A stretch of 64,000 nt of DNA from Betaproteobacteria bacterium GR16-43 (GTDB taxonomy: Bacteria; Pseudomonadota; Gammaproteobacteria; Burkholderiales; Usitatibacteraceae), in NCBI GenBank assembly GCA_001953215.1, contig CP019169.1, positions 1,922,001-1,986,000 on the forward strand, written 5' to 3'. Each line of letters starts with the position of its first letter. The stretch's first letter is position 1. Positions 1-8,683 of the stretch are shown piece after piece. A program made the translations under genes and the position numbers. Under the pieces are notes generated by a model, which was given only the letters and a program-made list of their open reading frames with translations, made no database searches and had not been told where the DNA came from.

Positions 1-549
1 CTCATCCGCGACGATGAGCCGCGGGTTGGCGCACAGGGCGAGCGCGATCACCACGCGCTGGCGCATGCCGCCGGAGAACTGGTGCGGATAGTGGTCGATG
101 CGGCGCTCGGCCGCCGGGATGCCCACTTCCTTCAGCAGGTCGATCGCACGGTCGCGCGCCTGCGCGGCGTTCATCGGCAGGTGCGCCTGGATCGTCTCCG
201 TGATCTGCCGGCCGACCGTGTAGAGCGGGTTCAGCGACGTGAGCGGATCCTGGAAGATCGCGCCGATGCGCCGGCCGCGGATCTTGCGCATCGCTTCCTG
301 CGGGAGGTTGTCGATGCGTTCGCCCTCCAGCAGGATCTGGCCGGCCGCGATCCGCCCCGGCGGCTCCAGCAGGCCGATGATGGCGTTGCCGGTGATCGAC
401 TTCCCCGCGCCCGATTCGCCGACCACCCCCAGCACTTCGCCGGGGGCGATGTCGAAGCTGATGTCGTCGACGGCGACGAGCGTGCCGCGCCGCGTGTTGA
501 ACTCGACGCGGAGGTTGCGGACCGACAGGAGCGGTTCGTTCGAACTCAC
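1..549 (-). CDS. Peptide ABC transporter ATP-binding subunit (DppD/OppD family), cut by window edge
   Basis: This is the nucleotide-binding subunit that should power the permeases encoded just upstream; the C-terminal part lies outside the window. About 183 residues are visible. They include the Walker A motif GESGAGKS, the Q-loop region IFQDPLTSLNPL typical of oligopeptide ATPases, the signature FSGGMRQRV, and the start of Walker B (LIVADE) at the edge. I place the start at GTG 549 because it overlaps the stop of the preceding gene as GTGA and reads straight into the conserved N-terminus (LLSVRNLRVEF). A second ATPase (DppF-like) may follow outside the window. Confidence 0.93.
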   Translation of the reverse strand, partial: MSSNEPLLSVRNLRVEFNTRRGTLVAVDDISFDIAPGEVLGVVGESGAGKSITGNAIIGLLEPPGRIAAGQILLEGERIDNLPQEAMRKIRGRRIGAIFQDPLTSLNPLYTVGRQITETIQAHLPMNAAQARDRAIDLLKEVGIPAAERRIDHYPHQFSGGMRQRVVIALALCANPRLIVADE

Positions 550-959
550 TTCTTCGGCTCGTCCTTCTTGCGGAACTTGGCCACGCACTCGCCGATCGGC
601 TCGCTGTAGACGTGCGGCTTCCACTCGGTGACGGGCGGGCCGTTCACCTTCGCGACGATGCGGTAGCGCGTGCAGCCCTCGAGGTCCATCTGGAGCTCGC
701 GGTACTCGTCGTTCACCACCCCGCGCGCCGTATCGTAGTGGACCGTGATGACGTGCTTGCCGGCCGGGAGCGCATCGCTCTTGCGCGGGTTGCGGGTGCT
801 CTTGCCGTCGACCTTCGAGATCGACACGCGGGCCTCCTCGCGCACCTGCGAGCCATCGCCGCTTTCGACGAGCGCCCAGGGTTGCGAGTACGGGTTCTGC
901 GCGAAGGCGGCGGCCGAAGCGAAGGCGGGTACCGCGAGCAGCATCCAGCGAGCTTTCAT
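546..959 (-). CDS. Small secreted protein B, paralogue of its upstream neighbour, unknown function
   Basis: I do not recognise this 137-residue protein. It begins with a clear signal peptide (MKARWMLLAVPAFASAAAFA), so it should be periplasmic. The mature part is about 117 residues and ends in a lysine-rich tail. It shares a pattern with the preceding gene product: VDG-x2-[ST]RN, PG/PAGK-x-[VI]TV, a CTRY-x-[VI]VAK block, a WKP motif, and I-x-EC-x-AKF near the end. The two conserved cysteines could form a disulfide. It overlaps the upstream paralogue by ATGA and the ATPase by GTGA, so it is made from the transporter mRNA. A role as an accessory factor of that transporter is only an inference. 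Confidence 0.85.
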   Translation of the reverse strand: MKARWMLLAVPAFASAAAFAQNPYSQPWALVESGDGSQVREEARVSISKVDGKSTRNPRKSDALPAGKHVITVHYDTARGVVNDEYRELQMDLEGCTRYRIVAKVNGPPVTEWKPHVYSEPIGECVAKFRKKDEPKK

Positions 960-1369
960 GACTTGGCTCCCTTGAGGAATTTCGCCGAGCACTCCTTGAT
1001 TTCCTCGTCGTACTTCACGACCGGCTTCCAGCCCTGCGTCACCTGCGACTCCAGCTTGGCGACGACGAAATAGCGCGTGCACGGCTTGGCGTCGAGGTCG
1101 AACGTGTGTTGCGTGGCCTGGCTGAAGCCCTGGCGCGGCGGCAGGTCCACGGTCACCTTGCGCAGGCCCGGGGCCACCACGGCCTCGTTGTTGCGGGAGT
1201 TCTCGCCGTCCACGCGGTTCACGATGACCTTGCGTTCCAGGGGATCGGCCGCGGCCTTGTACTCCGTGGCGATGATCGAATAGACCTGGTCGTAGGGGCC
1301 TGCAAGGGCGGCTGCCGCGAAGAGGGCGGCGGGGAAGGCGGCGGCGATGATGAGGAGCTTGCGTTGCAT
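956..1369 (-). CDS. Small secreted protein A, paralogue of its downstream neighbour, unknown function
   Basis: An unrecognised 137-residue protein with an N-terminal signal peptide (positively charged start, long alanine-rich core, cleavage probably after ALA near residue 23). Its body matches the next gene product in order: VDGENSRN, PGLRKVTV, PCTRYFVVAK, GWKP, EECSAKF-like end. The identical length and collinear motifs indicate a tandem duplication that has diverged. The gene sits 17 nt after the permease stop and overlaps the next gene by ATGA. Dipeptide transporter operons do not normally carry proteins at this position. Confidence 0.85.
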   Translation of the reverse strand: MQRKLLIIAAAFPAALFAAAALAGPYDQVYSIIATEYKAAADPLERKVIVNRVDGENSRNNEAVVAPGLRKVTVDLPPRQGFSQATQHTFDLDAKPCTRYFVVAKLESQVTQGWKPVVKYDEEIKECSAKFLKGAKS

Positions 1370-1386
1370 GGTGCACCTCGCTTTCG

Positions 1387-2346
1387 TTAGCGCAGCTTCG
1401 GGTTGAGGGCGTCGCGCAACCAGTCGCCCAGCACGTTGATCGACAACACGAGCAGGACGAGGGCTCCGCCCGGGAACACCAGGATCCACCACTCTCCCGA
1501 GAACAGGAAGTCGTTCCCGATGCGGATCAGGGTGCCGAGCGAAGGTTGCGTCGGCGGGACTCCCACGCCCAGGAACGACAGCGTGGCCTCGGTGATGATG
1601 GCTTCCCCGATATGGAGGGTCACCAGCACCAGGACCGGTCCCAGGGCATTGGGCAACACATGGGTGAACATGATGGCGAGCGGATGCCTTCCAATGACCC
1701 GGGCCGCTTGGACATATTCCTTGTTGCGCTCCACCAGGGTGGAGCCGCGCACGGTGCGGGCATAGCGCACCCAGCCCGAGGCCGCGATGGCCAGCACCAG
1801 CACGTAGAGCGCGACCTGGTCGTGCATCTCCCGGGGCAGCGCCACGCGCGCCAGCCCGTCCACCAGGAGGGCGATGAGGATCGCCGGGAACGAAAGCTGG
1901 ATGTCCGCCACGCGCATGATGAAGGCGTCGATCTTGCCGCCCGCGTAGCCCGCGACCAGCCCCAGCGACACGCCGATCGCCATGGCGAGCAGCGTGGCCA
2001 GCAGGCCGACCAGCAGCGACATGCGCGAGCCGAAGATGATGGTGGAGAGCACGTCCCGGCCCTGGTCGTCGGTGCCGAGCAGGTAGGTCGGGTTGCCCTT
2101 CGCGGTCCAGGACGGCGGCGTGAAGGCGTCGAGCAGGTTCAGCGTCTTCAGGTCGAACGGGTTGTGCGGCGCCACCCACGGGGCCAGCAGCGCCGCGAAG
2201 ATGCACAGGAACGTGATCGCCGCCGCGATCATCACGGCGGGGGAATGCTTGAAGCTGTAGAAGACGTCGCCATCGAAGAAGTCGCGCCAGCGACCTGGTA
2301 CCGGTGCCTGGGCCGAAGCGACGCCGACGGTGCCGTACTTGTCCAT
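1387..2346 (-). CDS. Peptide ABC transporter permease, DppC/OppC type
   Basis: An inner-membrane permease of 319 residues, the usual length for DppC. It has an N-terminal OppC-type transmembrane segment (about residues 36-56), the LGTDDQGRDVLS motif typical of the DppC branch, and about five further membrane spans. The cytoplasmic EAA-like loop includes ARVIGRHPLAIMFTHVLPNA. The ATG start shares one base with the stop of the DppB-type gene (TGATG), so the two permeases should be translationally coupled. It should form a heterodimer with that protein. Confidence 0.95.
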   Translation of the reverse strand: MDKYGTVGVASAQAPVPGRWRDFFDGDVFYSFKHSPAVMIAAAITFLCIFAALLAPWVAPHNPFDLKTLNLLDAFTPPSWTAKGNPTYLLGTDDQGRDVLSTIIFGSRMSLLVGLLATLLAMAIGVSLGLVAGYAGGKIDAFIMRVADIQLSFPAILIALLVDGLARVALPREMHDQVALYVLVLAIAASGWVRYARTVRGSTLVERNKEYVQAARVIGRHPLAIMFTHVLPNALGPVLVLVTLHIGEAIITEATLSFLGVGVPPTQPSLGTLIRIGNDFLFSGEWWILVFPGGALVLLVLSINVLGDWLRDALNPKLR

Positions 2347-3332
2347 CAGTGGCCTCCGCCCGGGCCGCGCTCGATCCTCAGCCTCGGGTCGACCACGTAG
2401 TAGAGGATGTCCACCACGAGGTTGATCAGCACGAAGATGAAGCCGATCAGGCACAGGTAGGCCGCCATCACCGGGATGTCGGCGAACTGCACCGCCTGGA
2501 TGAAGAGCAGCCCCATGCCGGGCCATTGGAACACGGTCTCGGTGATGATGGCGAAGGCGATGATCCCGCCCAGCTGCAGGCCGGTGATCGTGATCACGGG
2601 CACCAGCGTGTTCTTGAGGGCGTGGCCGAAGTTGATGGTTCGCGTCGGCAGCCCCCGTGCCCGAGCGAACTTGATGTAGTCGGTGCGCAGGACCTCGAGC
2701 ATCTCCGAGCGCACGAGCCGCATGATCAGCGTGACCGGGAAGAAGCCCAGCGTGATCGAGGGCAGCACCAGCGCCTTCAGCCCGCTCACCGTGAGCAGCC
2801 CCGTCGACCAGAATCCGACCATCGTCGTGTCCCCGCGCCCGAAGGAGGGCAGGATGCCCAGCCACACCGCGAAGATGAGGATGAGGAAGATGCCGATGAG
2901 GAAGTTGGGCAGCGATACGCCGATCAGCGACGTGGTGAGCATGACCCTCGAGATCCAGCTGTCGCGGTTCAACGCCGTGTAGACCCCCACCGGGATGCCG
3001 ACGAACAGGCCGATCAGCGCGGCGGCGATGGCGAGCTCGAGCGTGGCGGGCAGGCGCTCGACCAGCAACGTCGAGACCGGGCGCCCCAGCCGCAGCGAGA
3101 TCCCGAAGTTGCCCTGCGCGGCATTGCCGATGAAGGTGGCGAACTGCCGGTAGAACGGCTTGTCGAGGCCCAGGGCGGCGCGCATGTTCTCGCGGTCGAC
3201 CTGCGTGGCTTCGGGCGGCAGCATGAGCGAGACCGGGTCGCCGACGAAGTTGAAGAGCGAGAACGCGATGAAGCCCACCACGAGCATCACGATCACGCCC
3301 TGCAGCAGCCGGCGGATGACGAAGGCGATCAA
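2346..3332 (-). CDS. Peptide ABC transporter permease, DppB/OppB type
   Basis: An inner-membrane permease of 328 residues with six predicted spans. It carries the DppB-type N-terminus (FVIRRLLQGVIVMLVVG), the LGLDKPFYRQF region and an EAA-type loop around YIKFARARGLPTRTINFGHALKN. I start it at TTG 3332 because this overlaps the stop of the upstream solute-binding gene as TTGA and keeps the complete first membrane helix; the next in-frame ATG would cut into that helix. It partners the downstream DppC-type permease. Confidence 0.94.
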   Translation of the reverse strand: MIAFVIRRLLQGVIVMLVVGFIAFSLFNFVGDPVSLMLPPEATQVDRENMRAALGLDKPFYRQFATFIGNAAQGNFGISLRLGRPVSTLLVERLPATLELAIAAALIGLFVGIPVGVYTALNRDSWISRVMLTTSLIGVSLPNFLIGIFLILIFAVWLGILPSFGRGDTTMVGFWSTGLLTVSGLKALVLPSITLGFFPVTLIMRLVRSEMLEVLRTDYIKFARARGLPTRTINFGHALKNTLVPVITITGLQLGGIIAFAIITETVFQWPGMGLLFIQAVQFADIPVMAAYLCLIGFIFVLINLVVDILYYVVDPRLRIERGPGGGH

Positions 3333-4909
3333 TCGAGCCTCGTCTTGTAGAAGTAGACGGTGTTCACCGGCGAGAACCACGCCGAGACGTTCTTGCGCAT
3401 CGCCCAGGGGATCAGCTGCTGGTGGAGCGGAATCACGGGGAGTTCGCGGTTGGCGAGGACGAGGGCGTCCGAAATCACGGCGTTGCGGCGCGCCGGATCC
3501 GGCTCGACCTTCACGCGCGCGATGAGGCGGTCCATCTCCAAGCTCGTCCAGCGGCCCATGTTGAAGTCGCCCTCGCCCTTCTGGCCCACGGAATGCAGCA
3601 GGGCGTTCAACGTATAGAGCGCGTCCGAGGTGACGCCGCCGCCCCAGGAGAGCAGGTAGAAGCTGGAGTCCCACTTCTCGAGCTTCGGGAAGAAGTTGGC
3701 CTGGATGATGATGTTGGGTTTCACGCGGATGCCGACCTGCGAGAGCATCGCGGCGATCGCCTGGCAGATGTCGGCGGCGGGCTGGTTGTTGCCGCAGTCG
3801 AGCGTGACGTCGAATCCCTGCGGGTAGCCCGCCTCGGCGAGCAGCTGCTTCGCGCGCTCCTTGTCGTGGGGAAGGCGCTTGTCGGCGCCCGGGTCGTAGC
3901 CGACCACGAGGTCGGTGATGATCGAGCCCGTCGGCTTCGACAGGCCCCGCATCACCACGCGCTGGATCGCCTCCGCATCCACGGCGTGGGCCACGGCCTG
4001 GCGCACGCGGAGGTCCTTGAAGGGGTTCTTCTTCTTCTCGCTGCCGTAGAGGAGCTCGTTCCTGTGCACGTCGAAGGCGAGGTATTGCACCCGCATCTCC
4101 GCGCCCTCGATCACCTTCAACTGCGCGTTGGACTTGAGGCGTGCGACGTCCTGCGTGGGCGGGTCGATCACGAGGTCGACCTCGCCGGAGATGAGGGCGG
4201 CGATGCGCGTGGCGGCCGAGGTGACCGGCAACATCACGACCTCGTCGATGTTGCCCTCGAAAACCCGCGCCTTGTGGCCCCACCATTCCTTGTTCTGCTC
4301 GAGGACGACGCGCACGTCGGGCGAGAATTCCTTCAGCTTGTAGGGACCCGTGCCGTTGGCGTTGCGTGCCGCGTACGTGTCTTCCTTGTTCTTGTAGTCC
4401 TGCGGGCGCTCGGCCTTGTTCTTCACCGCCCAGGCGCGGCTCATGATGCGGAATTGCGTGAGGTGCTGGAGCAGGGCCGGGTTCGGCTCCTTCATCACCA
4501 GGTCCACGGTGAGCTCGTCGACCTTGCGGGCCGATTCCACGCCCTGGATCGCGGTGCGCATCTGCGAGGTGGGCGAGAGCGCGCGATCCACCGAGAACAC
4601 CACGTCGTCGGCCGTGAACGGCGTGCCGTCGTGGAACTTCACCCCCTCGCGCAGCTTGAAGCGCCAGGTGGTCGACAGCGGCTGCGACCAGGAGACGGCG
4701 AGCCAGGGCGTGGGCTTCCAGTTCGCGTCGCGCCAGACCAGCGTGTCGTAGACCTGCGAGGTGAGGCGCGAGGCGGCCAGGAGGTTGGCCGCGTGCGGAT
4801 CGACCGTCTGCGGGTCGTTCTGGCTCGCGTAGCGAAGCGTCTTCGCGAGCGCCGGCGGCGCCAGCGCGATCGACAGGGCGGCTGCGGCCGCGGCCGCCCC
4901 GAAGCGCAT
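3329..4909 (-). CDS. Peptide ABC transporter solute-binding protein (SBP_bac_5), second of a tandem pair
   Basis: A periplasmic binding protein of 526 residues with a signal peptide ending at ALA about residue 23. It has the family 5 signature region KFHDGTPFTADDVVFS near residue 100. It resembles the product of the gene before it throughout, including VMRGLSKPTGSI, KQLLAEAGYPQGF and PLHQQLIPWAMR near the C-terminus. The ATG start overlaps the upstream stop as TGATG. Having two binding proteins in front of one permease set suggests that the transporter can be loaded with two ligand ranges; the ligand cannot be read from the sequence. Confidence 0.93.
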   Translation of the reverse strand: MRFGAAAAAAALSIALAPPALAKTLRYASQNDPQTVDPHAANLLAASRLTSQVYDTLVWRDANWKPTPWLAVSWSQPLSTTWRFKLREGVKFHDGTPFTADDVVFSVDRALSPTSQMRTAIQGVESARKVDELTVDLVMKEPNPALLQHLTQFRIMSRAWAVKNKAERPQDYKNKEDTYAARNANGTGPYKLKEFSPDVRVVLEQNKEWWGHKARVFEGNIDEVVMLPVTSAATRIAALISGEVDLVIDPPTQDVARLKSNAQLKVIEGAEMRVQYLAFDVHRNELLYGSEKKKNPFKDLRVRQAVAHAVDAEAIQRVVMRGLSKPTGSIITDLVVGYDPGADKRLPHDKERAKQLLAEAGYPQGFDVTLDCGNNQPAADICQAIAAMLSQVGIRVKPNIIIQANFFPKLEKWDSSFYLLSWGGGVTSDALYTLNALLHSVGQKGEGDFNMGRWTSLEMDRLIARVKVEPDPARRNAVISDALVLANRELPVIPLHQQLIPWAMRKNVSAWFSPVNTVYFYKTRLD

Positions 4910-6486
4910 CACTGGATGCTGACCCACTTCACGACGACGCGATTGTCCGCGCGGTGCACGGCGCTCACGTTCGAGCGCATCGCCCACGGGATCACCTGGT
5001 GGTGCAGGGGCACGTGTCCCACGTCATCGCGGTGCAGGACCGTGATCTCGCGCGCGAGCTCGGCGCGCTTCTTGCCGTCGACCTCGGTCTTCAGCTTCTC
5101 GATCGCGGCGTCGACCTTGGCGTTGGAGTAGCGCCCGAGGTTGTAGTCGCCGTCGGCGCTCTTCTCGACGCGCGTGCGCATGAGGCTTTGCAGCGCGTAC
5201 TGCGAGTCGAACGTCGGTACGCCCCAGCCCAGCATGTAGAAGCTGGTGTCGAGGTTCTGGATCTTCGGGAAGTAGGTGGCGCGCGGCATCGCGTTCACCT
5301 TCACCTTGATGTTGACCTGCGCCAGCATCCCGGCGATGGCCACGCAGATCTTCTCGTCGGCCACGTAGCGGTTGTTCGGGCAGTCGAGGGTGACCTCGAA
5401 GCCCTGCGCGTAGCCGGCCGCGGCGAGCAGCTTCTTCGCTTCCTCGCGGTTGGGGGCCACGGGCTTGTCGAGGTCCTTCGGATAGCCGTCCACCTGCGGG
5501 GCGAACATGATGCCCGTGGGCACGGAGAGGCCGCGCATCACCTGGGTCTTGATCGCCTGCACGTCGATCGAGAGTTGCACGGCCTTGCGAACGCGTTGGT
5601 CCTTGAACGGGTTCTTGCCCTTCACGTTCGAGTACTGGAGCTCGTCCCGGAACTGGTCCATGCCGAGGAAGATGGTGCGGTTCTCGTTGCCCTCGAGCAC
5701 CTTGATCTTCGCGTCCTGCTTCAGGCGCGGGATGTCCTGGGGCGGCGGGTCGAGCACGAAGTCGATTTCGCCCGAGATGAGGGCGGCCAGGCGCGTGGCG
5801 TCGGACTTGATCGGCTGGTAGACGATCTCGGTCACGTTGCCGTCCATCTTGCCCCAGTAGTTGGAGTTGAGGACCGCGACGGTCTTCACGTCCGGCTCGC
5901 GCGAACGCAGGATGAACGGGCCGGTGCCGTTGCCGTTGCGCGAGGCGAAGGTCTCTTCCTTGTTCTTGTAGTCCTGCGGCTTCGTCACGTTGTGCTTGGT
6001 GCACCACGCCTTGCTCATCATGCGGATCTCGGTCAACTGGCCGATCAGCACCGGGGCCGGACCTTCGGTGATCACGTCCACCGTGAGGTCGTCGATCTTC
6101 TTCGCTTCCTTCACGCCCGCGAGGTAGGGCTTGTAGTTCGACGTGTCCGAAAGCGCGCGCTGGAACGTGAACACCACGTCGTCCGCGTTGAACGGCGTGC
6201 CGTCGTGGAACTTCACGTTGGGCCGCAGCTTGAAGCGCATCGTGGTCGGGTTCTCGAGCTTCCAGGAGAGGGCCAGCGCCGGCTCGACCTTGAGGTCCTT
6301 GCCGCGCGTGACCAGCGGCTCGTAGATGTTGTCGAGGTAGGCGTTGGTGAACCCCTCGTTGTTGCCGTGCGGGTCGATCGTGGTGATGTCGCCCTGGCTG
6401 GAAAAGCGGAAGGTCTTCGCGCTCACGCCGAAGGCGCATGCGAGCGCGACGGCGGCTGCGGCCGCGCGGAACGTTGCGGATTTCAT
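4909..6486 (-). CDS. Peptide ABC transporter solute-binding protein (SBP_bac_5), first of a tandem pair
   Basis: First gene of the peptide transporter operon, 525 residues with a signal peptide (MKSATFRAAAAAVALACAFG, cleavage after VSA). The mature protein starts KTFRFSSQGD, an opening shared in variant form by all four binding proteins of this kind in the window. Family 5 landmarks are KFHDGTPFNADDVVFTF, LISGEIDFVLDPPPQD and HHQVIPWAMRSNVSAVHRADN. A 67-bp gap separates it from the divergent alaX gene, so the operon promoter should lie there. Family members bind peptides, opines or nickel chelates; peptide is the likeliest from context. Confidence 0.94.
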   Translation of the reverse strand: MKSATFRAAAAAVALACAFGVSAKTFRFSSQGDITTIDPHGNNEGFTNAYLDNIYEPLVTRGKDLKVEPALALSWKLENPTTMRFKLRPNVKFHDGTPFNADDVVFTFQRALSDTSNYKPYLAGVKEAKKIDDLTVDVITEGPAPVLIGQLTEIRMMSKAWCTKHNVTKPQDYKNKEETFASRNGNGTGPFILRSREPDVKTVAVLNSNYWGKMDGNVTEIVYQPIKSDATRLAALISGEIDFVLDPPPQDIPRLKQDAKIKVLEGNENRTIFLGMDQFRDELQYSNVKGKNPFKDQRVRKAVQLSIDVQAIKTQVMRGLSVPTGIMFAPQVDGYPKDLDKPVAPNREEAKKLLAAAGYAQGFEVTLDCPNNRYVADEKICVAIAGMLAQVNIKVKVNAMPRATYFPKIQNLDTSFYMLGWGVPTFDSQYALQSLMRTRVEKSADGDYNLGRYSNAKVDAAIEKLKTEVDGKKRAELAREITVLHRDDVGHVPLHHQVIPWAMRSNVSAVHRADNRVVVKWVSIQ

Positions 6487-6553
6487 GGTGGCTTCCCCTG
6501 GATGTTTTTGTGCAGGCTTGCGGGGTGGAATATTACGCGAGAATACTGGGGTC

Positions 6554-7285
6554 ATGACCGAAACCCTGTTCCGGGAAGAGCCGTACCGCCGCGACTGCGA
6601 GGCCCGGGTCCGGTCCGTCGAAGCCGGGGGCATCGTCCTCGACCGCACGGTCTTCTACCCGCGCGGCGGCGGCCAGGCGGGCGATGCGGGCCGGCTGGAC
6701 CTCGCCGGGGGAAACGCGATTGCGGTTCTCGATACGGTGAAGGGCGAAGGGCCGGCGGACATCCTCCACGTGCCCGCACCCGGCCAGGAGGCGGCGCTCG
6801 CGGCGCTCGGCCCGGGCACGCCCGTGACCGCCCGCATCGACTGGAAGCGCCGCCATCGCCACATGCGCTTCCATACGGCCACGCACCTGCTGTGCGCCAT
6901 CGTCCCGAAGCAGACCAATGGGTGCTCCATCACGGCCGACTATGCGCGCCTCGACTTCGACATGACCGAGCTGCTCGACCGCGAGACGCTGGAGCGCGAA
7001 CTCGCCCGCCTCGTGGAAGAGGCCCACGACGTGCGCACGATCTGGATCACGGACGCGGAGCTCGACGCCAAGCCGGAGCTGGTGCGCACGATGTCCGTGC
7101 AGCCGCCGCGCGGCGTGGGGCGCGTGCGCCTCCTGGAGATCGCGGGCGTGGACCTGCAGCCCTGTGGCGGCACGCACGTGGCGAACACGCGCGAGATCGG
7201 TGCGTTGCGCGTCGTGAAGATCGAGAAGAAGAGCGCCCGGTCTCGCCGCGTCGTCCTGGAGTTCGCAAAATCGGGGTCAGGGTAG
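6554..7285 (+). CDS. alaX: Alanyl-tRNA editing protein, AlaX-M type
   Basis: A free-standing editing enzyme that hydrolyses mischarged Ser-tRNA(Ala) (and in the family sometimes Gly-tRNA(Ala)) in the cytoplasm. At 243 residues it has the size of the AlaX-M group. The N-terminal beta-barrel carries the glycine-rich FYPRGGGQ motif (residues 35-41). The zinc site is complete: HTATH (H107, H111) and CGGTH (C204, H208). The last residues (KSGSG) and the stop codon are encoded by the inverted repeat starting at 7267, so the native end was probably a few residues shorter. It is divergent from the peptide transporter operon. Confidence 0.95.
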   Translation: MTETLFREEPYRRDCEARVRSVEAGGIVLDRTVFYPRGGGQAGDAGRLDLAGGNAIAVLDTVKGEGPADILHVPAPGQEAALAALGPGTPVTARIDWKRRHRHMRFHTATHLLCAIVPKQTNGCSITADYARLDFDMTELLDRETLERELARLVEEAHDVRTIWITDAELDAKPELVRTMSVQPPRGVGRVRLLEIAGVDLQPCGGTHVANTREIGALRVVKIEKKSARSRRVVLEFAKSGSG

Positions 7286-7341
7286 AAATATCTTTCGCGG
7301 CTGGAGCCGCGTGACGACATTTCCACCCTGACCCCGATTTT
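7267..7341. repeat. Inverted repeat R1 (GGGGTCAGGGTAGAAAT family) at a convergent junction
   Basis: The left arm 7267-7289 and right arm 7319-7341 are 23 nt each and pair with a single mismatch. Between them lies a second perfect stem of 7 + 7 bp (CGCGGCT / AGCCGCG, 7297-7312). The left arm supplies the final codons and the TAG stop of alaX; the right arm ends three bases before the tonB-like stop. The element should fold in transcripts from both directions and may work as a bidirectional terminator, although it lacks a typical U-tract. R2 at 43338-43437 is the same family. Confidence 0.85.
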
Positions 7342-7343
7342 TC

Positions 7344-8030
7344 CTACCTGAGCCGGAACTCGATCTCGGTTTCGACGGTGCGCCCGGAGGGGCCCTCGTT
7401 GAAGTGCCACTGCGAGAGCGCTCGGACCACGGCCCGGTCGAAGATGCGGCGCGGGTTCGCCTCGACGACTTCCACGCGGGTCACGTTGCCGCTGCCGTCG
7501 AGCGTCATGCGCGCGCGCACGTTGCCCTTCTCGGCGCCGGCTTGCACGGCTTCGCGGGGAAACTCGGGATCCACGCGCGAGACCAGCTTCGCCACGAGGG
7601 CCGAGGCGGCGGGTGCGGGGGGCGGCGCGGGGGCGGGTTTCGCGGCGGCGACCTCGACCTTCGGGGGCTCCGGCTCGGCCTTCACCGGTTCGGGCGCGGC
7701 CTTCGCGGGCGCGGGTTCGGGCAACTTGGCCGCGGCGGTCTTCACCGGTTCGGCCTTCGGTTCGGCCTTCGGCGCGGGCTCCGCTTTCGCGGGCGCCGGT
7801 TCCGGGCGGCTCTTCTCGAACAGCTTCGATGCCGCTTCCTGGCGCGCGAGGCGCTCTTTCAGGGCATCGTCGGCGGCGGCCTTGGCCGGGCCTTCGTCGA
7901 GCTTCGCCGTCGAGCCTTGCAACGGTGCATTGGCGCGCGGCTTGTTCGATTGCGGTTCACTCTTGCCGCAAGCGGCAAGTACGAGGACGGCCACCGCCAA
8001 GGTGGCAATCCCCTCCCTGGGGAACTTCAT
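7344..8030 (-). CDS. TonB-family energy-transducer-like lipoprotein
   Basis: A 228-residue envelope protein with a lipobox (LVLAAC, lipidated Cys21) instead of the N-terminal membrane helix of ordinary TonB. Residues about 75-140 are a long Pro/Ala/Lys/Glu-rich spacer (repeated KAEP/APAKAEP) that could span the periplasm. The C-terminal 85 residues are a TonB_C domain (VDPEFPREA, GNVRARMTLDGSGNVTRVEVVEA, ALSQWHFNEG). Lipid anchoring makes classical ExbBD-driven transduction doubtful, so a structural or protein-protein role is possible. It stands alone and is convergent with alaX. Confidence 0.85.
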   Translation of the reverse strand: MKFPREGIATLAVAVLVLAACGKSEPQSNKPRANAPLQGSTAKLDEGPAKAAADDALKERLARQEAASKLFEKSRPEPAPAKAEPAPKAEPKAEPVKTAAAKLPEPAPAKAAPEPVKAEPEPPKVEVAAAKPAPAPPPAPAASALVAKLVSRVDPEFPREAVQAGAEKGNVRARMTLDGSGNVTRVEVVEANPRRIFDRAVVRALSQWHFNEGPSGRTVETEIEFRLR

Positions 8031-8124
8031 GGCGCGATCTCCAGAAAATGCTTTTTATCGCGGCAGTATAGGAGAAATGCTGCGGGATTTTGACGAAATC
8101 TTGCAGCTGTAATGGCCCTTTTCG

Positions 8125-8604
8125 TCACCCCAGCTGGGCGAGCGGCAACGCGGTCGTTTCCTTCACTTCCTCCAGCACGAAGCTCGACTTCACGTCGATC
8201 ACGCCGGGGTGCTTGAGGAGGGAATCCATGACGAAACGCGAGAAATGCTCGAGGTCCTCGACGTGCACGCGCAGGAGGTAGTCCATGTCCCCCGTGGTCG
8301 AATGGCAGCCCACGACCTCGGGCCAGTCCTTGACGGTCTTCGCGAACCCGTCGGAAGGCATGCGCCCGCGCTTCTCGAGCTTCACCGTGACGAACGCGCG
8401 CAGCCCCAGGCCTACCTTGGCCGGGTCCACGATCGCGGCATAGCGGCGGATCACGCCGGATTCCTCGAGCGTCCTCACGCGACGCAGGCAGGCGCTGGGC
8501 GAGAGGTTCACGCGACCCGCCAGCTCCAGGTTGGTGAGGCGGCCGTCGGCCTGGAGGACCTCGAGGATGCGGCGGTCGGTGCGATTCAGGCTGGGACGAG
8601 CCAT
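8125..8604 (-). CDS. Lrp/AsnC-family transcriptional regulator, probable regulator of the tyrosine-degradation operon
   Basis: A 159-residue regulator of standard length. Residues 6-60 form the AsnC helix-turn-helix ([36 protein letters not shown]). The C-terminal half is the RAM ligand-binding/oligomerisation domain ([29 protein letters not shown]). It is transcribed divergently from hppD across a 152-bp gap that holds two palindromes of the same type (8628-8644 and 8671-8683). This arrangement suggests autoregulation and control of the hppD-hmgA-fahA-phhA operon, with an aromatic amino acid or catabolite as effector; that is inference from position. Confidence 0.93.
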   Translation of the reverse strand: MARPSLNRTDRRILEVLQADGRLTNLELAGRVNLSPSACLRRVRTLEESGVIRRYAAIVDPAKVGLGLRAFVTVKLEKRGRMPSDGFAKTVKDWPEVVGCHSTTGDMDYLLRVHVEDLEHFSRFVMDSLLKHPGVIDVKSSFVLEEVKETTALPLAQLG

Positions 8605-8627
8605 TTGTGCCTCACTTAGGCGATTTC

Positions 8628-8644
8628 ACGCAATTATATTGCGT
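8628..8644. promoter_or_regulatory. Candidate Lrp/AsnC operator, site 1
   Basis: A perfect 7-3-7 palindrome, ACGCAAT-TAT-ATTGCGT, 24 bp from the regulator start codon. The 15-17 bp length with an A/T centre is typical of Lrp/AsnC sites. Its GCAAT-N3-ATTGC core recurs at 8671-8683. Confidence 0.65.
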
Positions 8645-8670
8645 TCACTACCGATCCTGTGGCCGGATTT

Positions 8671-8683
8671 GCAATCCTATTGC
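8671..8683. promoter_or_regulatory. Candidate Lrp/AsnC operator, site 2
   Basis: A 5-3-5 palindrome, GCAAT-CCT-ATTGC, with the same core as site 1. The two centres (8636 and 8677) are 41 bp apart, close to four helical turns, so both face the same side of the DNA. A possible hppD -10 box (TAGAAT, 8697-8702) lies just downstream. Confidence 0.6.

Noticed and set aside
7344-8030. A standard TonB of an ExbBD-TonB system
   Set aside because: It has a lipobox instead of the N-terminal membrane helix with the conserved His, and no exbB/exbD genes are adjacent. I call it TonB-like only.
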